NCBI RefSeq assembly: GCF_019597925.1 | Contig: NZ_CP080442.1 | Span: forward strand, 2,894,001-2,958,000 | Direction of reading: 5' to 3' | Length of the DNA stretch: 64,000 nucleotides | Origin: [Clostridium] scindens | GTDB taxonomy: Bacteria; Bacillota; Clostridia; Lachnospirales; Lachnospiraceae | In this document: positions 9,050 to 17,470 of the stretch, one piece after another | Numbering within the stretch: position 1 is the stretch's first letter | How the letters are laid out: the number at the start of each line of letters is the position of its first letter | The notes under the pieces: generated by a model | Seen by the model: the letters and a program-made list of their open reading frames with translations, nothing else | What the model was told of the DNA's origin: nothing | Database searches by the model: none | Program-made: the position numbers and the translations under genes

Positions 9050-9663
9050 TCTGTTCCTCCCATCTTGATGATAGCCCCAGTCGGGCATTCTTCGTAACAC
9101 AGGCCGCAGTGGAGGCAGTGCTCCTGGCGAATCTTATAGGGCATCCCTTCCTCAATGCATTTCTGCGGGCAAGCCTGCAGGCATGCCCCGCAGCCTGTGC
9201 AGGCTTCTGTTATCCGATATCCCTTCTGTTCCTCCTTTGTGTCTTCCATGGCGAAGGTCTCACGGTAAATCGGCGTTCTCCCCAGGTCAAAGAATTCCAC
9301 CTGGCCGCTGGCTATGCAGAATGCTTCCAGCACATACCGGCTGTCCTCCGGGTATACGGCTCGCATGGATGGATTCTCCTCAAAAATGCGGTCGATCCAT
9401 TTCTTCTGATCCTCCAGCCTTCTAGCTCTCCCGTTTAGCCGGACCATCTGGTATTCCTGATTCATTCCTGTAATAGCAGTATATCCAGAAACCATCAATT
9501 GATGATAGAATTCCTTGCCCCTTGCCGTGCAAAAATAGAGTTTCTCATCCTCCACCAGCATAACATCGATGATACGCACCTGAGGCATCCCTCTATCATC
9601 AACCGTTGCGAATGCCACATCCTTTATATCTCTGAGTATCTGAAGACAATCTTTCAATTCCAT
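9043..9663 (-). CDS. Pyridoxamine-oxidase-like split-barrel flavoprotein fused to a 2[4Fe-4S] ferredoxin domain
   Basis: A 206-residue protein in two parts. Residues 1-130 resemble the pyridoxamine 5'-phosphate oxidase-like FMN-binding split barrel (VAFATVDDRGMPQVRIID, then GKEFYHQL). Residues 150-200 carry two ferredoxin motifs, CTGCGACLQACPQKC and CLHCGLCYEECP. The pairing suggests electron transfer between ferredoxin-type clusters and a flavin, but no substrate is evident. The start has GGAGG 8 bases upstream. It appears to be the first gene of an operon with the OpuC-like importer and overlaps its permease gene, so it may act on the imported compound. That link is an inference. Confidence 0.8.
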   Translation of the reverse strand: MELKDCLQILRDIKDVAFATVDDRGMPQVRIIDVMLVEDEKLYFCTARGKEFYHQLMVSGYTAITGMNQEYQMVRLNGRARRLEDQKKWIDRIFEENPSMRAVYPEDSRYVLEAFCIASGQVEFFDLGRTPIYRETFAMEDTKEEQKGYRITEACTGCGACLQACPQKCIEEGMPYKIRQEHCLHCGLCYEECPTGAIIKMGGTEC

Positions 9664-9791
9664 AAATCATTCCTCCTTTGGCTTATAAACCCAGTATATC
9701 CTGCCCTGCAGGCAAGGGAAAGTACGCACTTTCAGGTGGGATAGTTTCCTTAAAGTAACTATCTCTTAAAGCCCTGTTCATCTTTTAATAG

Positions 9792-9826
9792 CAAAAGGCA
9801 CGTAAGCATGACCGCTTACGTGCCTT
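9792..9826 (-). terminator. Intrinsic terminator of the nitrilase operon
   Basis: A perfect 13-bp inverted repeat (AAGGCACGTAAGC at 9795-9807, partner 9814-9826) with a 6-base loop and a short T run on the minus strand, 24 bases after the nitrilase stop. Confidence 0.85.
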
Positions 9827-9849
9827 AACCACATTCTAGCATATCTGTA

Positions 9850-10848
9850 CTATTCTGCCAACCGCTTAAGTTCCTCATAGCAGATCGACTGATCGTCCGC
9901 CTTTCCCACTATGGTCACTGGCTGGCGTGGATTCTCATCTATAACCAGCCGCAGGCTTTGATTGGAGTAATGGCCTGCCGGATCTGTCAGGAACTTTCCG
10001 CCGATCAGAAGGGTCAGATCAACCTCCGCATAGCAGATGCCTTCCTCATCCCTGGGGACGGAGGACATCACATGGCCTGCCGGATCTACGATCATAGTCA
10101 TCCCATATCCCGGATGCATGATCTCCCGCTGTTTTTCCGTAGTGCACAGCATATCCCGCATCTGTTCCGTGTAGATCTGGGATGCCACGACTGAATAAAC
10201 CTGATTGATGATGGAATAGGCCTTTGCGCCCGTCTCCAGCGGATAATTCGAGAACAGGTGCTCTTCCTGCGGGAAGCAGGACGGCCACGCCTGTACATGA
10301 ATCTGCTCATTCTTCTTCATCATTGCCATCATATTGGCCGGAACCATATGCTCCCAGCACTCCAGACCTCCCAGACGTCCAATCTCCGTGTCGAATACCG
10401 GCATCATGCTGGCATCACCCTCGCCCCAGATATAACGTTCTGCTCCGGACGGCTTTAACTTGCGGTGCTTGCCGATCAAGTCCCCGTTAGGATTGAACCA
10501 TAGCTGGGTCAGATAAAGGGAGGCTCCATCTTTCTCTGTTACGGAAATGCAGACATAGACGCCATTTCTCTTCGCCGCTTCCGATAGGCTTTGAACTGCC
10601 GGCCCTGGAACGGTCACGGCGTTCTTATACAGCTTAATAAAGAACGGAATGCCTGCCGCCGGCTCATCAAACCAGATCCACCAAGGATAGCCGGGAATAA
10701 ATGCTTCCGGAAATGCAACCAGCTTCGCGCCTTCGCTCCCCGCCTTATCAATCAGCGAACAGGCCTTCTCGACCGTCGCATCCCTGTCCAGATACTCTGG
10801 TGCAGCCTGAACGGCTGCTACTTTTACTACAGGATAAAAATCTTCCAT
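9850..10848 (-). CDS. Nitrilase (carbon-nitrogen hydrolase, true nitrilase branch)
   Basis: A 332-residue enzyme expected to hydrolyse an organic nitrile to carboxylate and ammonia. The catalytic triad is visible: Glu in FPEAFIPGYPWW, Lys in KHRKLKPSGAERYIWGEG and Cys in GGLECWEHM. The WGEG and ECWEHMVP blocks are those of branch-1 nitrilases rather than amidases or ureidopropionases. The start follows AGGAGG by 8 bases. It is the last gene of the left arm of the oxidoreductase operon, 32 bases after the permease gene. A nitrilase co-transcribed with 2-oxoacid oxidoreductase genes is unusual. The nitrile substrate is unknown; a cyanohydrin is an attractive guess. Confidence 0.88.
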   Translation of the reverse strand: MEDFYPVVKVAAVQAAPEYLDRDATVEKACSLIDKAGSEGAKLVAFPEAFIPGYPWWIWFDEPAAGIPFFIKLYKNAVTVPGPAVQSLSEAAKRNGVYVCISVTEKDGASLYLTQLWFNPNGDLIGKHRKLKPSGAERYIWGEGDASMMPVFDTEIGRLGGLECWEHMVPANMMAMMKKNEQIHVQAWPSCFPQEEHLFSNYPLETGAKAYSIINQVYSVVASQIYTEQMRDMLCTTEKQREIMHPGYGMTMIVDPAGHVMSSVPRDEEGICYAEVDLTLLIGGKFLTDPAGHYSNQSLRLVIDENPRQPVTIVGKADDQSICYEELKRLAE

Positions 10849-10880
10849 ATTTTCTACCTCCTAAACTATATCGTTTACAG

Positions 10881-12359
10881 TTACAATCCGAATTCCGGGA
10901 AAAGTATGTATGCATAGACCATAGCCAGCACGCAGTAGACAGCCGTCATAATCAGAAATGCCTTGATGGTCCGCTTAAATACCGCCCCTTCTGCATTTTT
11001 TAGTTCCAATGTGGCGTTGACCGCAATGATATTATTCGGACATATCATATTGCCAAGAGACCCTCCGGCGCTGCTGGCTGTCACCGCTACAAACTGGTTG
11101 ATGCCAAGCGTGGATGCCGCCTCCAGGTGCAGCATGCAGAATAGTTTGTTGGAGCCCAGGCAGGAGCCTGTGATAAATGCTCCGATTGCTCCTATTATAA
11201 CAGATACTGCCGGATAAAAGCCACCTGCCACGTCTGCCAGAAACCTGGCAATTCTGGATATCATTCCTGAACTGTTCATCAGGTTAGCCAATGCATACAG
11301 CGCACATAGCGTAATAATCGGCTTGATCAGCTTGAGAATCGCATTTTTCTCACATAAGATGAATTTGCTGCCGCACCCCATCGCGCATGAGCTAATCAGG
11401 ACTACCAGATGAATTACCGCTCCAATCCATGTGGCATAGCCATATTTTGTCAAGGCTGACAGAGGAAAGCTGAATCTTACCGCCGGCAAGAGGATCAATA
11501 ATAGTATGTAAGGCAGGAAAGCCTTGAAGTTTGTCAGGCTGGTCTCAAACGTTGCGTCAGACTCATTCACATAGGCTTCATTCTCCTTGACTCCTACCAG
11601 TTTTAAATAGGCCACGGATGCGGCCACCCCGACTACGCCGGTAATCAGATCCGCAAGTTCCGCTCCGATAAAATTCGTCACCAGCAGCATGGAAGCTCCC
11701 ATGCATATGCTTACGGACGCCAGATATCCCCACATGCCTTTCAGGCTTTTTCTTCCATATAGAACCACCAGCAGCACCACCGGAACCAGCAGACAGCCTA
11801 CTGCCAGGAATCTGCCTGTCATGGCAACGATAGACGCCAGGGATATCTGGTCTGTTATCGCGCTCATGCCTGCAATCGTGGGAACTCCGGCTCCTCCAAA
11901 GCAAGGCGGCACCCCATTGCTGATCAGGCAGGCCGCCGCTGCCACAAGCGGCTCAAATCCCAGCCCCAGGAGAAATGGCGCCAGTATGGCTGCTGGTGCC
12001 CCGTTTCCTGTGGCACCTTCAATAAAGACCCCCAGGCAGAAAGCTATCAGGACGATCTGCACGCGCCTGTCCTTGGTCAAAGAACTGACTGTCGTCTTGA
12101 TCCGGTTCATGCCTGTGCTGACCTGCATCAGTTCCAGCAGCGCGAATGCTCCCCATACCAGGAATGCAACCTGCAAGGCTGATATGACCCCGCTTTTCGC
12201 GGTGGCGGCCATCGCCGGGATCTTGCCTGAAAAAGCAGTAACCGCAAGAATGAATGTGATTCCGGCGCCTATCAGCGCTACAATCCAGGCCGGCTTCTTA
12301 AGAAAAATAATGCCGATCAGTACAATTAAAATGGGAATCACTGCTAAAACAAGGGACAT
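10881..12359 (-). CDS. L-lactate permease (LctP) family transporter
   Basis: A 492-residue membrane protein with roughly a dozen hydrophobic segments. The block FIEGATGNGAPAAI near residue 115 corresponds to the conserved LctP region, and SNGVPPCFGGAGVPT follows. Characterised family members import lactate or glycolate with protons, so a 2-hydroxy acid is the natural prediction here. I chose the ATG at 12359 over a GTG nine bases upstream because the GAGGGGGTGG ribosome-binding stretch would abut the GTG. It lies between the dehydrogenase and nitrilase genes of one operon. Confidence 0.85.
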   Translation of the reverse strand: MSLVLAVIPILIVLIGIIFLKKPAWIVALIGAGITFILAVTAFSGKIPAMAATAKSGVISALQVAFLVWGAFALLELMQVSTGMNRIKTTVSSLTKDRRVQIVLIAFCLGVFIEGATGNGAPAAILAPFLLGLGFEPLVAAAACLISNGVPPCFGGAGVPTIAGMSAITDQISLASIVAMTGRFLAVGCLLVPVVLLVVLYGRKSLKGMWGYLASVSICMGASMLLVTNFIGAELADLITGVVGVAASVAYLKLVGVKENEAYVNESDATFETSLTNFKAFLPYILLLILLPAVRFSFPLSALTKYGYATWIGAVIHLVVLISSCAMGCGSKFILCEKNAILKLIKPIITLCALYALANLMNSSGMISRIARFLADVAGGFYPAVSVIIGAIGAFITGSCLGSNKLFCMLHLEAASTLGINQFVAVTASSAGGSLGNMICPNNIIAVNATLELKNAEGAVFKRTIKAFLIMTAVYCVLAMVYAYILFPEFGL

Positions 12360-12393
12360 TATGTCCACCCCCTCTTTATTCTCCGGTCAATAC

Positions 12394-13314
12394 TTAATAA
12401 CCGGCCTGGGCTATCATCTCGCTTATCTTATCCGCAACCTTATTTAATTCTTCCTTTCTCTCCGGCGTAAGAGCCGGAATGATCACTTCCTTAACTCCTC
12501 CTTTACCCAGTTTCACCGGAAGCCCCATGGCACAGCTGTCATATCCCATCTGGTCGCACAGAGGCGTAGAGCATGGAATGATGAGATCGCCGTCCTTGGC
12601 AATGGACTCGATCATCATGGACATTGTCACGCCTGACGTATAGCCGGTCGTCGTACCTGTCTCAAGATCCGTCCAATGCCCGAACCAGTCCGCACACTCC
12701 TTTTCTGCCTGTGCCTGCTGCTCCTCGGTAAGTTTCAGGGGAACTTCTCCATATGTCATGGACTCATAGAGCCGGATCGCGCCTCCTCCATGCTCTCCGA
12801 TACAGGCGGCCCCGATATTCGAATATTCTTTCCCGGTCGCCATCGCTACCGCCCACTTCAGCCGGATGGTATCATTGCCTGCCAGTCCCAGGAACTGTTT
12901 CTTATCCCAGCCCAGAAGCTTCTGGTAGATATATACGAACACGTCAACCGGATTGGCTGAAATAATGACTACCGTAGTGGGCTTGCAATATTTCTTCAAC
13001 TGCTCGCATATGGGCCTGATAATCTCCACATTCATCTGCAGTTCCTGCGCTCTGTCCTTAATATCCTTGGAAAATGGCTTGGCCGCCGCGCTGAGAATAA
13101 TGTCGCAATCCGAGAAAGCCGAATAATCCCTTGCCAGCGATACCTTCGTTCTTCCCACCGGAAGGAACGCCTGACTCATGTCCATAACGTTGGCTGCTGC
13201 AAAGTTCTCCTTTACATCCATCAATTTGATTTCATCCACACAATCTCTAAGTCCTACGCAAAAGGCTGTGGTTGCTCCCAGACGCCCTGCTCCTCCGATT
13301 ACTCCAAGTTTCAT
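12394..13314 (-). CDS. Lactate/malate dehydrogenase family protein with atypical substrate loop
   Basis: A 306-residue NAD-dependent 2-hydroxyacid dehydrogenase of the LDH/MDH family. Seen: the nucleotide-binding GGAGRLGA at residues 7-14, SANPVDVF, the proton-relay Asp and substrate Arg in NDTIRLK, and the catalytic His in GEHGGG. The mobile loop, normally T/S-A-G-x-P-R/Q-K-P-G, reads SAAAKPFSKDIKDR. The Arg that selects oxaloacetate and the Gln that selects pyruvate are both missing, and the loop is about three residues longer. Substrate preference should therefore differ from lactate or malate. Its neighbours suggest it supplies a 2-oxo acid to the ferredoxin oxidoreductase upstream in the operon. 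Confidence 0.82.
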   Translation of the reverse strand: MKLGVIGGAGRLGATTAFCVGLRDCVDEIKLMDVKENFAAANVMDMSQAFLPVGRTKVSLARDYSAFSDCDIILSAAAKPFSKDIKDRAQELQMNVEIIRPICEQLKKYCKPTTVVIISANPVDVFVYIYQKLLGWDKKQFLGLAGNDTIRLKWAVAMATGKEYSNIGAACIGEHGGGAIRLYESMTYGEVPLKLTEEQQAQAEKECADWFGHWTDLETGTTTGYTSGVTMSMMIESIAKDGDLIIPCSTPLCDQMGYDSCAMGLPVKLGKGGVKEVIIPALTPERKEELNKVADKISEMIAQAGY

Positions 13315-13359
13315 ATTGCATTCTCCTTTCCGGCACCCTGCTGCCTTTAAGCCTGTTGC

Positions 13360-14265
13360 CTATACCGCGGCCAGACGCTTAAGTAATTCATATCTTTCAT
13401 CGACAGCCTTCTGTATGCTGCCTACATCTTCTCTGGAAAGATTCTTGAATTTGCCGATCCCTTTCACGAACTCTTCTACTGATATCGGCATTTTATTTGC
13501 CACGTTGATCTTATATGTTCCATCTTCCATCTCCCAAAGCGGAAATACATTGGCTTTCACCGCATTTCTGGCAACCTCGATGGCCTTGTCGGCCGGATAT
13601 GCCCAGCCCGTAGGACATGGCGAGAATACATGGAGATAGGCAAATCCTTTTTTGCTGGCTTCCAAGCCTTTCTCCACCTTCATCACCAGATCAGCCATGT
13701 GGGATACGGAAGCCGTCGCACAGTAGGTCAGGCCATGCATGGAAAGGATGAGCGGCAGGTACTTCTGCTGCTGCTGTTTTCCATTGATAACCGTTCCGAT
13801 CGGCGTGGTGGAAGTCCTGGACCCCTTCGTAGTAGTCGAACTTCTCTGATATCCGGTATTCATGTATCCCTCATTATCATAGCATACATACAGCATCTTC
13901 TCATTCCTTTCCGCTGATGCTGACAGGCTCTGGAATCCACAGTCCGCCGTAGCGCCATCTCCTGCCACTGCTACGATGTTAACGTCCGCCCTTCCCTTTC
14001 TTTCATAGATCTGGCTTAGCCCGGTGAGAAAAGACGCGGTATTGTCAAGTAGCGGAATATGCACCGGAATCTTTAATCCGTTGGCATAATTCCATCCTAC
14101 CACTCCGGCTCCCGCCATGCAGCCCGGCGGAATCCCTACGATCGTATTCTCCCCCGCGATTTTTAATACCGTCCTTAAGACCAGTTCTCCTCCACATCCC
14201 TGACAGGCAGACATGCCCGGAGTCACCTGATCTTCTGCTTTATTTAAAACATCAATATAACTCAT
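13360..14265 (-). CDS. 2-oxoacid:ferredoxin oxidoreductase, beta (TPP-binding) subunit
   Basis: A 301-residue thiamine-diphosphate subunit that decarboxylates a 2-oxo acid and passes electrons to ferredoxin. The TPP motif starts at VAVAGDGATADCGFQSL and ends near YDNEGYMNTG. Cluster-ligand cysteines are present in ACQGCGGE, GIPPGC and SPCPTGW. The start at 14265 has AGGAGG 7 bases upstream; a longer frame has no ribosome binding site. It follows the alpha-subunit gene by 19 bases. The family includes pyruvate, 2-oxoisovalerate and phenylglyoxylate enzymes, and the sequence alone does not decide among them. A separate pyruvate enzyme is encoded at 44865-48398, which argues against plain pyruvate. 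Confidence 0.9.
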   Translation of the reverse strand: MSYIDVLNKAEDQVTPGMSACQGCGGELVLRTVLKIAGENTIVGIPPGCMAGAGVVGWNYANGLKIPVHIPLLDNTASFLTGLSQIYERKGRADVNIVAVAGDGATADCGFQSLSASAERNEKMLYVCYDNEGYMNTGYQRSSTTTKGSRTSTTPIGTVINGKQQQQKYLPLILSMHGLTYCATASVSHMADLVMKVEKGLEASKKGFAYLHVFSPCPTGWAYPADKAIEVARNAVKANVFPLWEMEDGTYKINVANKMPISVEEFVKGIGKFKNLSREDVGSIQKAVDERYELLKRLAAV

Positions 14266-14284
14266 GTACCTTCCTCCTTGTATA

Positions 14285-15463
14285 CTAGTCTGCCATATAC
14301 CACTGGGTCTCTTTTTCTCCAGGATCATCTTTGGACGCCTCCAGGCTGCGGATCGTTCCAAGCAGCATATCAATGGAGATATCTGCTCCGCCCAGTCCGC
14401 CGATCACGCTAAAGTGGCAATAATCGTCCTTGGCATCCGCCAGTGCCGCTTTGGTTTCCATATGCATAGGTCCCTGGCTCCAACCAAAGCATACGCTTCT
14501 GTCAATCACGGCAAAGGCTTTCTTTCCTTTAAGCGCTTCTTTGATCCGCTTAGCCGGGAATGGCCTTGTAAAGCGCAGTTTGATAAGTCCGGCGCGAATT
14601 CCTTCCTCTCTTGCCTGATCTACCGCGTCCATCCCGGTGCCGGTCATTCCTCCAATCGTGATAATGACGACCTCCGCATCCTCCATCCTGTACTCGGAGA
14701 TAGTTCCTCCATAATACCTGCCAAATGCATCTCCAAACTTCTGGTCAACCTCATCGATGATATCCAAGGCGTTCGCCATCGCATCTAGATGGGTCTTCCT
14801 ATACTTCATCAGAATCGGCCCCGGCGTCAGCGGATCCAGTGCGAACGGATTGTTAGGATCCAGAACTGCATGGTCAAAAGACGGTGCAGGCAGAAAACGA
14901 TTCACTTCTTCCTGAGTTGGAAGATTCACTCCCTCTGTCAGATGGGAACTATAGAATCCATCGTAGCAAATATTCACAGGCAATAACACCTCCGGATGTT
15001 CTGCAATCATATATCCCTGGATAATCATATCTGCAATTTCCTGGTTATTGTCGCAGAACATCTGAATCCACCCTGCATCTCTGACGCTCATTGCATCCTG
15101 CTGCCCGCTCCACACCGTCTCAGGGGACGTCATCTCCCTGGTAGCCAGTGCCATCACCATAGGAAGACGCAGGGTAGACATTCTGAAATAAGGCTCGTAC
15201 ATCAGAGCCAGCCCTTGGGCGGAAGTTGCGGTAAATACCCTTCCTCCTCCTGCCGCGGCTCCCTGGACAACGCTCATTGCCGAATGTTCGGATTCAACCT
15301 GTACAAGGCTGGCATCTATCTCCCCATTGTGCACAAGTTCCGCCAAATGCTCCACCACGGATGACTGCGGGGTGATTGGGTAAGCGGCAATGAGATCCAG
15401 CCGGCATAAAGCCGCAGCCTCTGCCGCAGAATAATTTCCAGTAAGCACTTTCACATTTCCCAT
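14285..15463 (-). CDS. 2-oxoacid:ferredoxin oxidoreductase, alpha subunit
   Basis: A 392-residue alpha subunit. The hallmark AAYPITPQSSVVEHLAEL is at residues 26-43, followed by the pyrimidine-binding part with VESEHSAMSVVQGAAAGGGR and the C-terminal transketolase-like domain (VVIITIGGMTGTGMD). The start overlaps the stop of the ferredoxin subunit by one base, implying coupled translation. Gene order gamma-delta-alpha-beta matches four-subunit archaeal-type POR/VOR enzymes. Substrate undetermined. Confidence 0.92.
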   Translation of the reverse strand: MGNVKVLTGNYSAAEAAALCRLDLIAAYPITPQSSVVEHLAELVHNGEIDASLVQVESEHSAMSVVQGAAAGGGRVFTATSAQGLALMYEPYFRMSTLRLPMVMALATREMTSPETVWSGQQDAMSVRDAGWIQMFCDNNQEIADMIIQGYMIAEHPEVLLPVNICYDGFYSSHLTEGVNLPTQEEVNRFLPAPSFDHAVLDPNNPFALDPLTPGPILMKYRKTHLDAMANALDIIDEVDQKFGDAFGRYYGGTISEYRMEDAEVVIITIGGMTGTGMDAVDQAREEGIRAGLIKLRFTRPFPAKRIKEALKGKKAFAVIDRSVCFGWSQGPMHMETKAALADAKDDYCHFSVIGGLGGADISIDMLLGTIRSLEASKDDPGEKETQWYMAD

Positions 15464-15732
15464 TATCTAACTCCTCCTTCCGGTACCATCTCTATGGCAT
15501 CCTTGATGCACTCATTTGCGCAGATGCCGCAGCCTTTGCAGTAGTCGTAATGAATCTCATACTTCCCTTCTTCATCCTTATGAATAGAATTCACCGGGCA
15601 ATAGGAAAGGCAGATGCCGCACCTGATACATTTTTCCTGGTCAAGGACCGGACGCAATACCCGCCAGCTGGCGGTATCAAGAATATACATCCCATCGTTG
15701 CCAATCGGTGTAATATGTAAATGTTCTGTCAT
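15463..15732 (-). CDS. 2-oxoacid:ferredoxin oxidoreductase, delta (ferredoxin) subunit
   Basis: An 89-residue ferredoxin-type subunit with two [4Fe-4S] motifs, CIRCGICLSYCP and CKGCGICANEC, after a 34-residue N-terminal extension. It carries electrons from the TPP site to free ferredoxin. It sits 12 bases after the gamma-subunit gene and overlaps the alpha-subunit gene. Confidence 0.92.
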   Translation of the reverse strand: MTEHLHITPIGNDGMYILDTASWRVLRPVLDQEKCIRCGICLSYCPVNSIHKDEEGKYEIHYDYCKGCGICANECIKDAIEMVPEGGVR

Positions 15733-15744
15733 TCTGTTCCCTCC

Positions 15745-16284
15745 TTACGCTTCCACGCTCTTTACCTGATCATATGCCATCTGTGCCGCTTCCTTGTTGG
15801 CTGCCCCGAAGGAAGCCTCTATCTCCTGGAACAATATTTCCTTGTCCACAAGCCCTGTAACTTTGGCAAATGCTCCAAGCATAGCAGTATTGGGTATATT
15901 TCTTCCAAGTATCTTTTCCGAAATGCCCGTTGCATCCACCACAGCCACGCTTCCTGCCTGAGAAGGAATCTTCAGTTCCTCCAGCGGCTTTACCGTATTC
16001 ATGATTATCGTTCCTCCCTCTTTCAAGCCTTCATAGGTGGCTGGAAGAACAACGAGGGAGTCATCCAGTATCATCAGAATATCCGGCTCATAGACCTGCA
16101 TCTTCCTTCTAATTGGCTGTTGCGATATTCTTAGATATCCAAATACCGGCGAACCCTTTCTTTCTACTCCGAAGAACGGGATAAACTGGCCTTGCTTCTT
16201 CTCCTGTACGACTGCCTTCACCACAATCTGCGAAGCTTTGACTACTCCCTGGCCTCCCCGGCCGTGCAAACGGATTTCTTTCAT
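15745..16284 (-). CDS. 2-oxoacid:ferredoxin oxidoreductase, gamma subunit
   Basis: A 179-residue gamma subunit with the family signature HGRGGQGVVKASQIV near the N-terminus and PFFGVERKGSPVFGYLRIS. It is the first gene of the long left-hand operon. The start at 16284 is preceded by AGGAG at 10 bases. A longer frame would prepend 23 basic residues lacking family similarity. A strong promoter with an operator-like sequence lies upstream. Confidence 0.9.
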   Translation of the reverse strand: MKEIRLHGRGGQGVVKASQIVVKAVVQEKKQGQFIPFFGVERKGSPVFGYLRISQQPIRRKMQVYEPDILMILDDSLVVLPATYEGLKEGGTIIMNTVKPLEELKIPSQAGSVAVVDATGISEKILGRNIPNTAMLGAFAKVTGLVDKEILFQEIEASFGAANKEAAQMAYDQVKSVEA

Positions 16285-16393
16285 ATGACATTCTCTCCTT
16301 TTCCTGCATTTTACTTGCTTTTCACCTGATGTCCCACTTAAATGATCTTTCATTAGGCCGCCGCCATGTTTCTTCGCTTTTGTTTCTCTTTAC

Positions 16394-16423
16394 AAAACAT
16401 TGTTACCTATATCGAACTTTTTG
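16394..16423. promoter_or_regulatory. Operator-like site 1 (left arm of the oxidoreductase/nitrilase cluster)
   Basis: Plus-strand sequence running from AAAAC to TATATCGAACTTTTTG (16408-16423). The last 16 bases match 15 of 16 with 17485-17500 upstream of the acyl kinase gene, and 18 of 24 positions match over the longer block. It lies at the probable transcription start of the left operon, downstream of the -10 at 16431-16436. Probable target of the local IclR protein (inference). Confidence 0.6.
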
Positions 16424-16430
16424 TATTTTT

Positions 16431-16459
16431 ATAGTACATCCAGTTTATAGTATTGTCAA
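16431..16459 (-). promoter_or_regulatory. Promoter of the 2-oxoacid oxidoreductase - nitrilase operon
   Basis: Minus strand: TTGACA (16454-16459), exactly 17 bases, TACTAT (16431-16436). The first gene begins about 145 bases downstream, leaving a leader that contains operator-like site 1. Confidence 0.8.
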
Positions 16460-16516
16460 TTGAATTATATATGGCAAATTGCAAGAATTTTCAGTCACAT
16501 TTTTAGCAATTACTAA

Positions 16517-16542
16517 TAAACGCCGTTTTATTATACGAAACG
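16517..16542. promoter_or_regulatory. Operator-like site 2 (between the two arms)
   Basis: Contains AAACGCCGTTT (16518-16528), a palindrome around a central C, followed by TTATACGAAAC. The same palindrome plus a TATA-rich GAAC tail recurs at 17471-17500. It lies about 60 bases upstream of the regulator start codon, suitable for autoregulation. Confidence 0.55.
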
Positions 16543-16603
16543 ACATTGACGTAATTTTTCTTTCCTGCTAAACTGTACCTATAATATTAAAGGGGGATTC
16601 CAT

Positions 16604-17392
16604 ATGAAAGAAGAAAACACCAGCGATTCCATTGCGAAAAATAATGACAAGTATATTCTTCACTCTGTAGAAAATGCGCTTTCCATCATGGATTTATTCT
16701 TCGCATACGAGGAACTAAGCCCGTCGGACGTGACTCGTTATCTGGGAATCAATCGAAGCACGGCTTTTCGTTTTCTCGTTACTTTAGAGAGATGCGGCTA
16801 CATCTCCAAGGGCGAGAATGCAAAATACCGGCTCAGCGCCAAAGTATCCACCCTGGGACAGATCGCTCACAACCGCATGGAACTGATCAGCCTGATCCAC
16901 CCTCACCTTTGCAGAATCTCGGAAGATACTGGAGAATCCTCTCATCTGGTCATTATGGATAATCCCACCCATGTTACCTTCATAGACAAATCCGTTGGGA
17001 CTCTTTGGCTTAAAATGGACATTATGCTTGGCTATACTCAGTATGCGCACATTACGGCAACGGGAAAAGCCATACTTGCCTATGAATCAGATCAATTCAT
17101 CAACCAGTATATCCGCTCTGCCAATTTCGACCGGCAGACGCCTAATTCTATCCGAAATGCCAAGGAACTGCTGAATATTCTCAGCCAGATAAAAGAACAA
17201 GGCTACTCCTGCGATAATGAGGAGGCTGAAGTGGGACTCACCTGCTATGCGGTTCCTATTCTAACTTTCTCCGGCCGCCCGGTAGCAGCAATCAGTTCCT
17301 CCGGCCCGACCACCAGAATGGCTGCCAATAAAGAAAAACATCTGCAGGCGCTTCATCTTGCCGCAGAACAGATTCAGAAAGGACTGCAGTAA
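16604..17392 (+). CDS. IclR-family transcriptional regulator
   Basis: A 262-residue IclR-type regulator. Residues 20-80 form the winged helix-turn-helix (ALSIMDLF, then LSPSDVTRYLGINRSTAFRF). The C-terminal effector domain carries GYSCDNEEAEVGLTCYAVPI and an ISSSGPTTRM end block. The start follows AAAGGGGG by 7 bases. It is divergent from the oxidoreductase operon and followed by the acyl kinase and phosphotransacylase genes. Three similar operator-like sites in the neighbouring regulatory regions suggest it controls both arms. The effector is probably a pathway acid, which is inference. Confidence 0.9.
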   Translation: MKEENTSDSIAKNNDKYILHSVENALSIMDLFFAYEELSPSDVTRYLGINRSTAFRFLVTLERCGYISKGENAKYRLSAKVSTLGQIAHNRMELISLIHPHLCRISEDTGESSHLVIMDNPTHVTFIDKSVGTLWLKMDIMLGYTQYAHITATGKAILAYESDQFINQYIRSANFDRQTPNSIRNAKELLNILSQIKEQGYSCDNEEAEVGLTCYAVPILTFSGRPVAAISSSGPTTRMAANKEKHLQALHLAAEQIQKGLQ

Positions 17393-17420
17393 TGTAGCCC
17401 TTTTATTTTTTGCTTTTCTA

Positions 17421-17449
17421 TTGACTGTCTTCTTTTTCTGTGCTATATT
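17421..17449 (+). promoter_or_regulatory. Promoter of the acyl kinase - phosphotransacylase pair
   Basis: TTGACT (17421-17426), exactly 17 bases, TATATT (17444-17449), 84 bases upstream of the kinase start. The following leader carries operator-like site 3. Confidence 0.75.
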
Positions 17450-17470
17450 TTCCATAACAATTCACATATC

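Noticed and set aside
13360..16284. Assignment of the four-subunit oxidoreductase as the main pyruvate:ferredoxin oxidoreductase
   Set aside because: A complete single-chain pyruvate enzyme (nifJ) is present at 44865-48398, and the local gene company points to another 2-oxo acid. The subunit sequences alone cannot settle it.
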